A stretch of 64,000 nucleotides of DNA from Cupriavidus sp. IDO (GCF_000812465.1 NZ_JWMA01000069.1:1-64000); one strand, 5' to 3'; counted from the first letter of the stretch, positions 8,197 through 16,644 are shown. A program made the numbers and translations. The notes: a model not told the origin generated them from the letters alone.

Positions 8197-9339
8197 ATGG
8201 ATCGACGTCGCGTCCTGTCACTGATCAAGATGGCGTTCACCGGTTTCGACAAGCCGCTGGCCCTGATTGTCTTCCTGCTGTTCGCCACCGGCATCGTGGC
8301 ACTGTACTCGGCCGCCATCGACATGCCCGGCCGGGTCGAAGACCAGTTGCGCAACATCCTGCTCTCGTACGTGGTGATGCTGGTGATCGCCTACCTGCCC
8401 TCGCAGACGCTGATGCGGGTGGCGGTGCCAATGTATACGGTGGGCGTCGCGCTGCTGATTGCGGTGGCGATGTTCGGCCTGATCCGCAAGGGCGCGCGGC
8501 GCTGGCTCTACGTGGGCATGGTGATCCAGCCGTCGGAGATCATGAAGATCTCGATGCCGCTGATGCTGGCCTGGTACTTCCAGAAGCGCGAAGGCGTGGT
8601 CAAGTGGTTCGACTTTGTCGTCGCGCTGGCGCTGCTGCTGGTGCCGATCGGCCTGATTGCCAAGCAGCCTGACCTGGGTACCGCGCTGCTGGTGATGGCG
8701 GCGGGCGTCTATGTGATCTATTTCGCCGGGCTGTCGTGGAAGATCATCCTGCCGCTGCTGGGCATGCTGGTGGTGGCGGTCACGCTGCTGGTGACATTCC
8801 AGAACGATATCTGCGCGCCGGGCGTGAGCTGGCCGGTCCTGCACGACTACCAGCAGCACCGCGTGTGCACGCTGCTCGACCCGACCACCGATCCGCTCGG
8901 CAAGGGTTTCCACACCATCCAGTCGATCATCGCGATCGGCTCGGGCGGGGTGGAAGGCAAGGGCTGGCTCAAGGGCACGCAGACGCACCTGGAATTCATC
9001 CCGGAAAAGCACACCGACTTCATCTTTGCGGTGTTTTCGGAGGAGTTCGGCCTGATCGGCAACGCCGTGCTGCTGGTGCTGTACCTGCTGCTGATCTTCC
9101 GGGGGCTGTTCATCGCCGCCAATGCGCCGACGCTGTTCTCGCGCTTGCTGGCAGGGTCCATTACGCTGATCTTCTTTACCTATGCCTTCGTCAACATGGG
9201 CATGGTGAGCGGCATCCTGCCGGTGGTGGGGGTGCCGCTGCCGCTGATGAGCTACGGCGGGACGGCGCTGGTGACGCTGGGGGCGGGGATCGGGATCCTG
9301 ATGAGTATTTCCCGACAGAAGCGCTTGATCCAGACGTAA
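8197..9339 (+). CDS. rodA: Peptidoglycan glycosyltransferase RodA
   Basis: RodA is the SEDS-family polymerase that extends glycan strands during elongation, paired with PBP2. The 380-residue protein has about ten membrane helices and SEDS signatures: KQPDLGTALLV, the segment GWLKGTQTHLEFIPEKHTDFIFAVFSEE (split here only by reading) and VGVPLPLMSYGG near the end. The conserved Asp of the PEKHTDFIF loop is present. A ribosome site (AAGGAG) lies just upstream of the ATG. It ends the mre operon, before an intrinsic terminator at 9348. Confidence 0.96.
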   Translation: MDRRRVLSLIKMAFTGFDKPLALIVFLLFATGIVALYSAAIDMPGRVEDQLRNILLSYVVMLVIAYLPSQTLMRVAVPMYTVGVALLIAVAMFGLIRKGARRWLYVGMVIQPSEIMKISMPLMLAWYFQKREGVVKWFDFVVALALLLVPIGLIAKQPDLGTALLVMAAGVYVIYFAGLSWKIILPLLGMLVVAVTLLVTFQNDICAPGVSWPVLHDYQQHRVCTLLDPTTDPLGKGFHTIQSIIAIGSGGVEGKGWLKGTQTHLEFIPEKHTDFIFAVFSEEFGLIGNAVLLVLYLLLIFRGLFIAANAPTLFSRLLAGSITLIFFTYAFVNMGMVSGILPVVGVPLPLMSYGGTALVTLGAGIGILMSISRQKRLIQT

Positions 9340-9347
9340 TAGGGTAG

Positions 9348-9368
9348 AGGGGCGGCGACGCCCCTTTT
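9348..9368 (+). terminator. Intrinsic terminator after rodA
   Basis: AGGGGCG (9348-9354) pairs with CGCCCCT (9359-9365) around a GCGA tetraloop, followed by TTTT (9365-9368). It closes the mre operon. The downstream DUF484 gene starts only 37 nt later, so it needs its own promoter or read-through. Confidence 0.75.
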
Positions 9369-9404
9369 GCTAAACTGCCATCCAAATTTCTCCGGTTGAA
9401 GCCA

Positions 9405-10076
9405 ATGAACGCCCAAGAAGTCGCCGCCTACCTGCAGAGCAATCCAGAGTTCTTCGAAGACCACGCTGAATTGCTGGCCACCGTGCAGCTGACCAGCCCG
9501 CACAGCCACCGCGCGGTCTCGCTGCAGGAGCGCCAGATGGAAATCCTGCGCGAGAAGAACAAGGGGCTCGAATTGCGGCTGGCCGACCTGGTGCGCCACG
9601 GGCACGACAACGACCGCACCCAGCAGCGCATGCATGCCTGGCAGCTGCGCCTGCTGGCTGAAGCCGATTCGCACGCGCTGCCCTACGCCGTGCAGGACGG
9701 CCTGCAGCAGGTGTTCGACGTGCCCGCCGTGGCGCTGAAGCTGTGGGATGTGGCGGAGCAGTATGCACACATGGAAGTGGCCCAGGGCGCCAGCGAAGAC
9801 CTACGCCTGTTTGCCGAAGGCCTGCGCGCGCCATACTGCGGCACCAACAGCGGCTTCGAGGCCGCCGGCCTGCTGGAGCACGACGATATTGCCTCGCTGG
9901 CGATGGTGACGCTGCGCGTGCCCGTGCGTGACGGCTCGGATGCGCTTGGCGCGGCCTTCGGCCTGCTGGTGCTGGGTTCGCCCGACGCCCGCCGCTTCCA
10001 CGACGGCATGGGCACCGCCTACCTGGCGCAGATTGGCGAAGTTGCTGGCGCAGCGCTCAACCGCCTGCGCGACTGA
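9405..10076 (+). CDS. DUF484 family protein
   Basis: A 223-residue cytoplasmic protein of the DUF484 family, which is predicted to adopt a GAF-like fold. The N-terminus carries the family mark VAAYLQSNPEFFEDH, then a helical stretch (about 40-80) and a GAF-like region (about 90-215, with LGLLVLGS-type strands: AAFGLLVLGSPDARRFHDGMGTAYLAQIG). DUF484 genes often stand next to xerC, as here (28-nt gap), and the pair is likely co-transcribed. No biochemical role is established. I chose ATG 9405; TTG at 9396 is an alternative start. Confidence 0.9.
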   Translation: MNAQEVAAYLQSNPEFFEDHAELLATVQLTSPHSHRAVSLQERQMEILREKNKGLELRLADLVRHGHDNDRTQQRMHAWQLRLLAEADSHALPYAVQDGLQQVFDVPAVALKLWDVAEQYAHMEVAQGASEDLRLFAEGLRAPYCGTNSGFEAAGLLEHDDIASLAMVTLRVPVRDGSDALGAAFGLLVLGSPDARRFHDGMGTAYLAQIGEVAGAALNRLRD

Positions 10077-10104
10077 GCGCAGACCTCCACCCGCCGGCCG
10101 CGCC

Positions 10105-11151
10105 ATGACAACCCGCCAGCCGGATGCCACCGCGGACGAAGCTCCGCCGCCACGCGACCCGCTGGTCGCGTGCTACCTCGACTGGCTGGCCGGCAGCCGC
10201 AAGCTGGCCGACCATACCCTCACCAGCTACGGCCGGGACCTCACCGTGCTGCAGGCCCAGGCGGCACGCCACGCCCCGGGCATCGGCCTGCTGGCCTTGC
10301 AGACCCACCATATCCGCGCCTTTGCCGCGCGCCTGCACGGCGCGGGGCTGGCCGGCACCAGCATTGCACGCACGCTGTCGGCATGGCGGGGCTTCTACCT
10401 GTGGGCTGCACGGCACGGGCACGGCGTGACCGCCAATCCGGTCGATGGCGTGCGCGCGCCGAAGTCGGGCAAGCCGCTGCCCAAGGCGTTGTCGGTCGAA
10501 CATGCGGTCGCGCTGGTATCGCGCCCTGCCGGCAGCGATGCCGCCGGCCTGTGCGACCAGGCTGTCTACGAGCTGTTCTATTCCTGCGGGCTGCGGCTGT
10601 CGGAGCTGGTGCAGCTCGACCTGCGCTATGTCGAAGAAGGCGGCTACCGCTCCATCGGCTGGCTCGATATCGCGGGCGCAGAGGTCACGGTGACCGGCAA
10701 GGGCTCGCGCCGGCGCACGGTGCCGGTGGGCAGCAAGGCTGTCGAAGCATTGCGGGCGTGGATCGCGGTGCGCGACACGCTCCTGAAACCGGGCGCCGCG
10801 CCCGAAGACGCCAACGCCCTGTTCCTTGGCCCGCGCGGGCGCCGCCTTGCCATGCGCACGGTCCAGTTGCGCCTGAAGGCGCAGGCGCTGCGCGCGGGGG
10901 TGCCGGCCGACGTGCATCCGCACATGCTGCGGCATTCCTTCGCCACCCATGTGCTGCAATCTTCCGGCGACCTGCGGGCGGTGCAGGAGATGCTTGGACA
11001 CGCCAGCGTGTCGACCACGCAGATCTATACGGCGTTGGATTTCCAGCATCTTGCAAAGGTCTACGACAAGGCGCATCCGCGCGCCGGGCGGGCCAGGCCG
11101 GCGCCCAAGCCAACGGAAGCCGACCCGGCTGACGAAAGCGAAAGCGACTAA
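10105..11151 (+). CDS. xerC: Tyrosine recombinase XerC
   Basis: XerC with XerD resolves chromosome dimers at dif during division. The 348-residue protein has an N-terminal SAM-like core-binding domain (about 18-115) and a catalytic domain with the complete set Arg164 (CGLRLSEL), Lys199 (TGKGSRRR), His273 and Arg276 (HMLRH), His299 (LGHAS) and Tyr308 (QIYT). It is longer than the roughly 300-residue E. coli protein owing to extensions at both ends. XerD is not in the window. Its stop overlaps the stop of the convergent LysR gene by 3 nt with no terminator between. Confidence 0.94.
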   Translation: MTTRQPDATADEAPPPRDPLVACYLDWLAGSRKLADHTLTSYGRDLTVLQAQAARHAPGIGLLALQTHHIRAFAARLHGAGLAGTSIARTLSAWRGFYLWAARHGHGVTANPVDGVRAPKSGKPLPKALSVEHAVALVSRPAGSDAAGLCDQAVYELFYSCGLRLSELVQLDLRYVEEGGYRSIGWLDIAGAEVTVTGKGSRRRTVPVGSKAVEALRAWIAVRDTLLKPGAAPEDANALFLGPRGRRLAMRTVQLRLKAQALRAGVPADVHPHMLRHSFATHVLQSSGDLRAVQEMLGHASVSTTQIYTALDFQHLAKVYDKAHPRAGRARPAPKPTEADPADESESD

Positions 11152-12107
11152 TCAGCCCACTGCGCCAGCACGTCGCGGAAGCGCTCCATCTCCGGCAGCA
11201 GCCACGCGCGGAAGGCCTGCACCTTAGGCAGCTGCAGCGTGCCCGGCGCACACACGAAATACAGCAGCCACGGACACGGGATGCTGACATCGAACAGCCG
11301 CACCACGCGGCCTGACAGCAGGTCGTTATAGGCCAGCGACGAGCGGATCAGCGCAATGCCCTGGCCTTCTGCCGCGGCCTGCAGCAGCAGCGACGAATCC
11401 TCCAGCAACAGGCCCTTGCGCGGCTCCGGCCAGTCCAGTCCGGCCGCTTCGAACCACGGTTTCCACGGATCGCCCTCGCCGCGCAGCATCGACAGGCTGG
11501 CCATGTCCCGCGGACGCTCGGGCAGGCGCCCGCCGTTGTAGTTCGGGCTGCACACCGGGAAGAACACGTCGTCGAGCAGCTTCTCCACGTACAGGCCCGG
11601 ATAGTCGCCGGTGCCCATGCGCAGGGCGATGTCGACTTCTTCATGGCTGAAGTTGACCAGCGTATTCGAAGAGAGCAACTCGACGTCCAGCTCCGGATGC
11701 CGTTCGATGAAGCTGCCAATGCGCGGCGTCAGCCAGCGTGCGGCGAACGACGGCATGGTGCTGATGGTGAGCCGCTTGTCGCGGTTGCCGGCCTGCAGCA
11801 CGCGCGTGGCATCGGCAATCTGCAGCAGCGCGTCGCGCACGCGTTCCGCGTAGACGCGCCCCGCAGGCGTGAGGGCAACACGCTTTCCATGGCGCTCGAA
11901 CAGCGGCTGGCCCAACTCCTCCTCGAGCGCACGGACCTGGTGGCTCACCGCCCCATGCGTGACGAACAACTCGGTCGCAGCCCGGGAGAAGCTCTCGTGC
12001 CGGGCCGCGGCTTCAAAGGCGCGCAGTGCGGTCAGCGCCGGCAGGCGGGGCAACTCGCGATGCCAGCCGCGCGGCATGTCCTTTTCCCATGCCCCTTTCC
12101 AAGCCAT
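11148..12107 (-). CDS. LysR-family transcriptional regulator (GcvA-like)
   Basis: A 319-residue LysR-type regulator. The N-terminal winged helix (about residues 18-80) reads LTALRAFEAAARHESFSRAA then ELFVTHGAVSHQVRALEEELG, typical of the GcvA-like branch. The C-terminal effector domain runs from about 105 to 310. The ATG at 12105-12107 is chosen because GGAGG sits 5 nt upstream; an ATG at 12077 is possible. It is divergent from the DUF2917 gene at 12310 across a 202-bp promoter region, so that gene is its most likely target. The inducer cannot be told from sequence. Confidence 0.92.
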   Translation of the reverse strand: MAWKGAWEKDMPRGWHRELPRLPALTALRAFEAAARHESFSRAATELFVTHGAVSHQVRALEEELGQPLFERHGKRVALTPAGRVYAERVRDALLQIADATRVLQAGNRDKRLTISTMPSFAARWLTPRIGSFIERHPELDVELLSSNTLVNFSHEEVDIALRMGTGDYPGLYVEKLLDDVFFPVCSPNYNGGRLPERPRDMASLSMLRGEGDPWKPWFEAAGLDWPEPRKGLLLEDSSLLLQAAAEGQGIALIRSSLAYNDLLSGRVVRLFDVSIPCPWLLYFVCAPGTLQLPKVQAFRAWLLPEMERFRDVLAQWAD

Positions 12108-12160
12108 GATGGCCTCCGCTTTGTGAGTTTCTCTAACAAGAACAAGGAAAATATATCGTT

Positions 12161-12188
12161 TTGATAGTGCGTGGGCAATCACTAGAAT
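12161..12188 (+). promoter_or_regulatory. Sigma-70 promoter of the DUF2917 gene
   Basis: TTGATA (12161-12166) and TAGAAT (12183-12188) are separated by 16 bp, each one or two bases from consensus. This is the clearest promoter in the window. It lies in the divergent gap where the LysR protein would be expected to bind. Confidence 0.65.
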
Positions 12189-12309
12189 TGATTTCACCGG
12201 CGCCCCACCGTCGCTGTCCTCAACTGGCCTGGTAAGCGAACCGGGCCAGTTTCGGGAAAACAGGATGGTTCGGCGAAGCCCGCCGAGGCCGGCAAAAGGA
12301 GATCCCACC

Positions 12310-12678
12310 ATGAAAACTCTGCTCACAACGACAGTGTTCACCCTGAATCCTGGCGAAGTCACCGCGCTGTCTGTACACGCGGCCCAGCGCCTGCACGTGG
12401 AAGACGCCGCAGGCTCCGACCTGTGGATCACCCGCGAAAACGATTCCGAGGACTACTGGATGCGCTGTGGCGGGAGCCTCCTGCTGCGCCGCGGAGACGA
12501 GGTGGTCCTGAGCATCGATCCGCGCGCCAGGCGTGCGGTCAGGCTGGCACTGATTGCCGAGGCACGCCGTCCGGCATTCACGGCCGCCGATGTGCCGCAC
12601 CTGGTGTATCGCATCGTGCGCCGTCTGGTTCGAGGCACGGAATGGACGCCCAACCAAGACCAGGTCACCGCCTCCTGA
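12310..12678 (+). CDS. DUF2917 family protein
   Basis: A 122-residue protein of the DUF2917 family: a beta-rich cupin-like core (about 10-75) with HAAQRLHVEDAAGSDLWITRENDSEDYWMRCGG as its centre, followed by a basic tail. The function of the family is unknown. No signal peptide is seen. The start is supported by AAGGAG 8 nt upstream. It is transcribed alone: it has its own promoter and ends before the terminator at 12793. A divergent LysR neighbour is a frequent arrangement for this family in Burkholderiales, as I recall. Confidence 0.82.
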   Translation: MKTLLTTTVFTLNPGEVTALSVHAAQRLHVEDAAGSDLWITRENDSEDYWMRCGGSLLLRRGDEVVLSIDPRARRAVRLALIAEARRPAFTAADVPHLVYRIVRRLVRGTEWTPNQDQVTAS

Positions 12679-12792
12679 CGAGGGCGGGGCATCGTCCGCA
12701 TCACACCGGGCACGCGCGCACCTGCGCCTGGTGTGGTCACGTGACGCACCGGGCGATTCCCACGATCCAACCACCTGAGTAGCACAGGCAGG

Positions 12793-12816
12793 GGGCCGGC
12801 GAAAGCCGGCCCTTTT
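12793..12816 (+). terminator. Strong intrinsic terminator between the DUF2917 gene and lipB
   Basis: GGGCCGGC (12793-12800) pairs perfectly with GCCGGCCC (12805-12812) around a GAAA tetraloop, followed by TTTT. It ends only 15 nt before the lipB start. Confidence 0.88.
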
Positions 12817-12819
12817 CGT

Positions 12820-12825
12820 TACACT
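12820..12825 (+). promoter_or_regulatory. Possible -10 box placing the lipB transcript start at its ATG
   Basis: TACACT (12820-12825) matches four of six -10 consensus bases. With standard spacing, +1 would fall at 12832, the A of the lipB ATG. No Shine-Dalgarno sequence fits between the terminator and the ATG. The -35 position lies inside the terminator stem and matches poorly. Confidence 0.3.
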
Positions 12826-12831
12826 CTCGCC

Positions 12832-13587
12832 ATGCATCCGATTCAAATCATCGAGCGGGGCCGGGAGGACTACCAGCCCTGCTTCGACGCGATGCGCGCC
12901 TTCACCGCCGCGCGCACGCCCGAGACGCCCGACCAGGTCTGGCTGGTCGAGCATCCGCCGGTCTACACGCTGGGCCAGGCGGGCGATCCCGCGCACCTGC
13001 TGGCGCCGGACGACAGCATTCCCGTGGTGCAGATCGACCGTGGCGGCCAGATCACTTATCACGGTCCCGGCCAGGTCGTGGCCTACCTGCTGCTCGATTT
13101 GCGCCGCCGGCACCTGATGGTGCGCGAGCTGGTCCACGCGATCGAGCAGGCGGTGCTCGACACGCTCGCGGCGTATAATCTCGCAGCCGAACGCAAGCCC
13201 GGCGCCCCCGGCATCTACCTGTCCGACGGGCCGCACCAGGGCGCCAAGATTGCTGCGCTCGGCCTCAAGATCCGCAACGGCTGCAGCTACCACGGCGTCA
13301 GCCTCAACGTGCAGATGGACCTGTCGCCGTTCCTGCGCATCAACCCCTGCGGCTATGCCGGGCTGGAAACAGTCGACATGGCGACCGCGGGCGCCACCTT
13401 CGCGGTGGCGGATGCAAGCGACGCGATGCTGCCCGTGACCGCGGCACAACAACCCGAAATCGCACAGCGCCTGGCGGCTGCATTGTGCGAGGTGCTGGCA
13501 GCGCACGAAGCACGCGCGCCGGCGGCCAAAGAAGTTGCCGCCCCGGCTGAAACGAAGCAGCCGGGTGAAACGGCCCTGGCCTCCTAG
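12832..13587 (+). CDS. lipB: Octanoyl-[acyl-carrier-protein] transferase LipB
   Basis: LipB moves the octanoyl group from acyl carrier protein to lipoyl domains of 2-oxoacid dehydrogenases and the glycine cleavage H protein, the first step of lipoate synthesis. The 251-residue protein shows the family signature GGQITYHGPGQVVAYLLLDL and the catalytic Cys173 (NPCGYAG) and Lys139 (GAKIAALG). The last 40 residues are an Ala/Glu/Lys-rich tail beyond the catalytic fold. It is followed 40 nt later by lipA. The start codon lacks a ribosome site and follows a terminator closely. Confidence 0.96.
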   Translation: MHPIQIIERGREDYQPCFDAMRAFTAARTPETPDQVWLVEHPPVYTLGQAGDPAHLLAPDDSIPVVQIDRGGQITYHGPGQVVAYLLLDLRRRHLMVRELVHAIEQAVLDTLAAYNLAAERKPGAPGIYLSDGPHQGAKIAALGLKIRNGCSYHGVSLNVQMDLSPFLRINPCGYAGLETVDMATAGATFAVADASDAMLPVTAAQQPEIAQRLAAALCEVLAAHEARAPAAKEVAAPAETKQPGETALAS

Positions 13588-13627
13588 TCAAAAGCGAAAT
13601 GCACGCTGAGCGCGTGCGGAGAAATGT

Positions 13628-14623
13628 ATGAGCGACGCCCTGATCGCCACTTCCAGCGAAGCCCCGCAATCCCCCGCGGAGCAGTACGACCCGACCCGCA
13701 AGCAGAAGTCGGCCGACAAGACCGCACGCATCCCCATCAAGATCGTGCAGGCCGAAAAGCTCAAGAAGCCGGACTGGATCCGCGTGAAGGCCGCCACCGG
13801 CAACTCGCGTTTCTATGAGATCAAGGACATCCTGCGCGCCAACAACCTGGTGACGGTGTGCGAGGAAGCGAGTTGCCCGAACATCGGTGAATGCTTCGGC
13901 AAGGGCACCGCCACCTTCATGATCATGGGCGACAAGTGCACGCGCCGCTGCCCGTTCTGCGACGTCGGCCACGGCCGCCCCGATCCGCTGGACGTGAACG
14001 AGCCGGGCAACCTCGCCCGCACCATCGCCCAGCTCAAGCTGAACTACGTGGTGATCACCAGCGTCGACCGCGACGACCTGCGCGACGGCGGCGCCCAGCA
14101 CTATGTCGACTGCATCTCGCAGACGCGCGAGCTCTCGCCCGGCACCCGCATCGAAGTGCTGGTGCCCGATTTCCGTGGCCGCCTGGACAAGGCGCTGGAC
14201 ATCCTGCAGGCCTGCCCGCCGGACGTGATGAACCACAACATGGAAACCGTGCCGCGCCTGTACAAGCAGGCCCGCCCTGGCGCGGACTACGCGCACTCGC
14301 TCACGCTGCTGCAGGAATTCAAGCGCCGCAACCCCAACGTGCCGACCAAGTCGGGCCTGATGGTGGGCCTGGGCGAGACCGACGAGGAAATCCTCGAAGT
14401 CATGCGCGACATGCGCGCCCACGACATCGACATGCTGACCATCGGCCAGTACCTCGCGCCGTCGAACCACCACCTGCCGGTGCTGCGCTACGTGCATCCC
14501 GACACCTTCAAGATGTTCGAGGAAGAGGCCTACAAGATGGGCTTCACGCATGCAGCGGTGGGGGCGATGGTGCGGAGTTCGTACCACGCTGACCAGCAGG
14601 CGCATCAGGCAGGGTTTGCCTGA
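13628..14623 (+). CDS. lipA: Lipoyl synthase LipA
   Basis: LipA is the radical-SAM enzyme that inserts two sulfurs into the protein-bound octanoyl chain. Both cluster-binding sets are present in the 331-residue protein: the auxiliary cluster Cys78, Cys83 and Cys89 (CEEASCPNIGEC) and the radical-SAM cluster Cys104, Cys108 and Cys111 (CTRRCPFC). The family's C-terminal RSSYHAD is also there. It forms an operon with lipB and ends at a very strong hairpin terminator. Confidence 0.97.
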   Translation: MSDALIATSSEAPQSPAEQYDPTRKQKSADKTARIPIKIVQAEKLKKPDWIRVKAATGNSRFYEIKDILRANNLVTVCEEASCPNIGECFGKGTATFMIMGDKCTRRCPFCDVGHGRPDPLDVNEPGNLARTIAQLKLNYVVITSVDRDDLRDGGAQHYVDCISQTRELSPGTRIEVLVPDFRGRLDKALDILQACPPDVMNHNMETVPRLYKQARPGADYAHSLTLLQEFKRRNPNVPTKSGLMVGLGETDEEILEVMRDMRAHDIDMLTIGQYLAPSNHHLPVLRYVHPDTFKMFEEEAYKMGFTHAAVGAMVRSSYHADQQAHQAGFA

Positions 14624-14640
14624 GGCATTGCTCTGATGGA

Positions 14641-14676
14641 AACAAAACCGGCCGGGATCACCCGGCCGGTTTTGTT
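14641..14676. terminator. Strong bidirectional terminator after lipA
   Basis: A perfect 16-bp stem, AACAAAACCGGCCGGG (14641-14656) with its complement at 14661-14676, closes on an ATCA loop. The A-rich and T-rich outer ends make it work in either direction. Confidence 0.9.
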
Positions 14677-14968
14677 TTGGGCGATGCGTATTCGCGTCGT
14701 CAGCCTCAGGGGTTTGGTCAGCGGAGGGTGACACGTCTATAGCCGATTCCTGATCTCCGGGCTGGGATGCCTTCAGGGCGCAGCGACGGCCCCACGTTCT
14801 CAGGGCGCCCATCGCCGGTGCATGCCCCATTTTCGGTCTAAGGTGAATCCCTACTGCCTGGGCCTCCTCAGTGTCGTTATGATGAATTCATCGATAAATT
14901 ATCGATGAATTGCTAACGAGTCACATCGGGCACATCGTCCGCCTAAACTGTTAGCAGCACGTCTCCCG
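14677..14968. promoter_or_regulatory. Promoter region of the pyroglutamate operon
   Basis: About 290 bases with no convincing gene. The last 90 bases drop sharply in GC content and contain a 27-bp palindrome (14885-14911) plus a smaller inverted repeat TGCTAAC (14911-14917) with GTTAGCA (14950-14956). The upstream 200 bases show nothing I recognise. Confidence 0.6.
14885..14911. promoter_or_regulatory. 27-bp perfect palindrome, candidate operator for pxpBCA
   Basis: AATTCATCGATAA (14885-14897) and its exact reverse complement (14899-14911) flank a single A. Two ATCGAT cores lie 11 bp apart, one per helical turn, as expected for a dimeric repressor. The site is 58 nt upstream of pxpB. No regulator gene adjoins the operon, so the protein that binds is unknown. 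Confidence 0.65.
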
Positions 14969-15628
14969 ATGCTGCCCATGAACCCCTGCACCATCCATCG
15001 TCTCGCCGAGCAGGCCTTGCTCTACAGCGTGGCGCCGCCGGCGTCGCTCGATGTCCAGCGCCGCATCTGGGCCATGGCCGCGCGTGCGGCGGACTGGCGG
15101 GGCGTGGTCGATGTGGTGCCGGGCATGAACAACCTCACCGTGATCTTCGATGGCAGCGCCGATGTCGAGGCGCTGGAGCGCAACCTGAAGCTCGCCTGGG
15201 CTTCGGGCGAGACGCGCAATGCCACCGGCAAGGTGGTGGAGATCCCGGTGCGCTACGGCGGCGAGGACGGCCCGGACCTGGCGGACGTGGCGGCGCATAC
15301 CGGTCTCAGCCCGCAGGAAGTGGTGCGCCGCCACGCGGGCGGGGAGTACGTCGTCTACTTCCTCGGTTTCCAGCCCGGCTTCGCCTACATGGGCGGGCTT
15401 GAGCCCGCGCTGGCCACGCCGCGCCGCCGTGAGCCGCGCCTGGCGGTGCCGGCCGGTTCGGTCGGCATCGGCGGCGAGCAGACCGGCATCTATCCGGCTG
15501 TCCTGCCGGGCGGCTGGCAGCTGATCGGGCGCACCGACGCCGAGCTCTTCGTGGCGGACCGCGATCCGCCTTCCCTGTTTGCGCCGGGCGACACCGTGCG
15601 CTTTGTCGCCGAGGAAATCGTCGCGTGA
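14969..15628 (+). CDS. pxpB: 5-oxoprolinase subunit PxpB (KipI-like)
   Basis: PxpB with PxpC and PxpA forms the ATP-dependent prokaryotic 5-oxoprolinase that opens pyroglutamate to glutamate. The 219-residue protein is a full KipI/AHS1 domain with the family motifs VPGMNNLTVIFD, GGEDGPDL, FLGFQPGFAYMGGL and VPAGSVGIGGEQTGIYP. It opens the operon; its stop overlaps the GTG start of pxpC (GTGA). An ATG at 14978 is an equally possible start. No clear ribosome site is seen. Confidence 0.94.
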   Translation: MLPMNPCTIHRLAEQALLYSVAPPASLDVQRRIWAMAARAADWRGVVDVVPGMNNLTVIFDGSADVEALERNLKLAWASGETRNATGKVVEIPVRYGGEDGPDLADVAAHTGLSPQEVVRRHAGGEYVVYFLGFQPGFAYMGGLEPALATPRRREPRLAVPAGSVGIGGEQTGIYPAVLPGGWQLIGRTDAELFVADRDPPSLFAPGDTVRFVAEEIVA

Positions 15629-16644
15629 TTGAAATCATCCGCCCCGGTGCACTGGCTTCGGTCCAGGATCTCGGCCGCACCGGCTTTCGCCGCTTCGGCG
15701 TCGGCCGTTCCGGCGCGATGGACCCGCTGGCCGTGACGATCGGCAACCGGTTGCTCGGCAACGCGCCGGGCTGCGCGGCCATCGAATTCACCCTTGGCCG
15801 CGCGGCGGTGCGATTTCACGTTGACATGCGCGTCGCGCTGGCCGGCGCCGAGTGCGGCGCCAACCTGGACGGCGTGCCGGTGTGGTCCTGGCATGCCTTC
15901 GACGTGCATCGCGGCGAGACGCTCACGTTGCCCTCGGCCAGGGGCGGCACGCGCACTTATCTCTGCGTGGCAGGCGGCATCGACGTCGAGCCGGTCATGG
16001 GTTCGCGCAGTACCGACCTGAAGTCTGGCTTCGGCGGATTTGCCGGCCGCGCGCTGCAGGAAGGCGACCGGCTGGGCGCGGCGCATCCCGGACTGGCGGC
16101 CGAAGGCGACTGGCTTGGCGTGCAGGCGCCGGTGTGGGCGATGCCCGCCGGCGTGCCCGGCAGTGCCTGCCCGATCCGCATGCTGCCGGGTCCGGAGTAC
16201 GACGATTTCGACGCTGACTCGCAGGCCGCATTCTGGGAAGCCGACTGGACCGTCACCCCCAACAGCAACCGCATGGGGCTGCGCCTGAATGGCCCGGCGC
16301 TCAGGCGCGCGCCGGAACGCAGCGCAGACCTGCTCTCGCACGGCGTGGTGCCGGGCGTGATCCAGGTACCGCCGGCCGGCCAGCCGATCGCGCTGATGGC
16401 CGACGCGCAGACCACCGGCGGCTATCCGAAGATCGGCGTGGTCATTGCCGCCGACCTGTGGCGGCTGGCGCAGGTACCGCTGGGCGCGCCGGTGCGCTTC
16501 GTGAAGGTGACACTGGCGGAGGCGGCCAGCGCGCAGGCGGCGCTCGACCGCTACCTGCGCCAGATCGACCTGGCACTGCAATGGCAGGGCGATGGCATGA
16601 CCATCGCCGCGCGCCGGCGCACGCGCACACGCGCAGCGGCGTAG
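15625..16644 (+). CDS. pxpC: 5-oxoprolinase subunit PxpC (KipA/AHS2-like)
   Basis: PxpC is the biotin-dependent-carboxylase-like partner of PxpB. The 339-residue protein carries family motifs PGALASVQDLGRTGFRRFG at the N-terminus, GSRSTDLKSGFGGFAGR in the middle and TTGGYPKIGVV near the C-terminus. It starts with GTG at 15625 inside the pxpB stop, so synthesis is probably coupled at a fixed ratio. It is followed by pxpA after 57 nt. Confidence 0.94.
   Translation: MIEIIRPGALASVQDLGRTGFRRFGVGRSGAMDPLAVTIGNRLLGNAPGCAAIEFTLGRAAVRFHVDMRVALAGAECGANLDGVPVWSWHAFDVHRGETLTLPSARGGTRTYLCVAGGIDVEPVMGSRSTDLKSGFGGFAGRALQEGDRLGAAHPGLAAEGDWLGVQAPVWAMPAGVPGSACPIRMLPGPEYDDFDADSQAAFWEADWTVTPNSNRMGLRLNGPALRRAPERSADLLSHGVVPGVIQVPPAGQPIALMADAQTTGGYPKIGVVIAADLWRLAQVPLGAPVRFVKVTLAEAASAQAALDRYLRQIDLALQWQGDGMTIAARRRTRTRAAA

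Noticed and set aside
5132..8221. Open frame of about 1000 codons on the minus strand opposite mreD and mrdA
   Set aside because: Rich in Arg, His and Gly without domains; mrdA on the other strand has all PBP2 motifs.
13170..13180. TATAAT-like box (gcgtataatctcgc) inside lipB as a promoter for lipA
   Set aside because: It lies about 450 bp inside lipB without a -35, and lipA follows lipB closely; no independent support.
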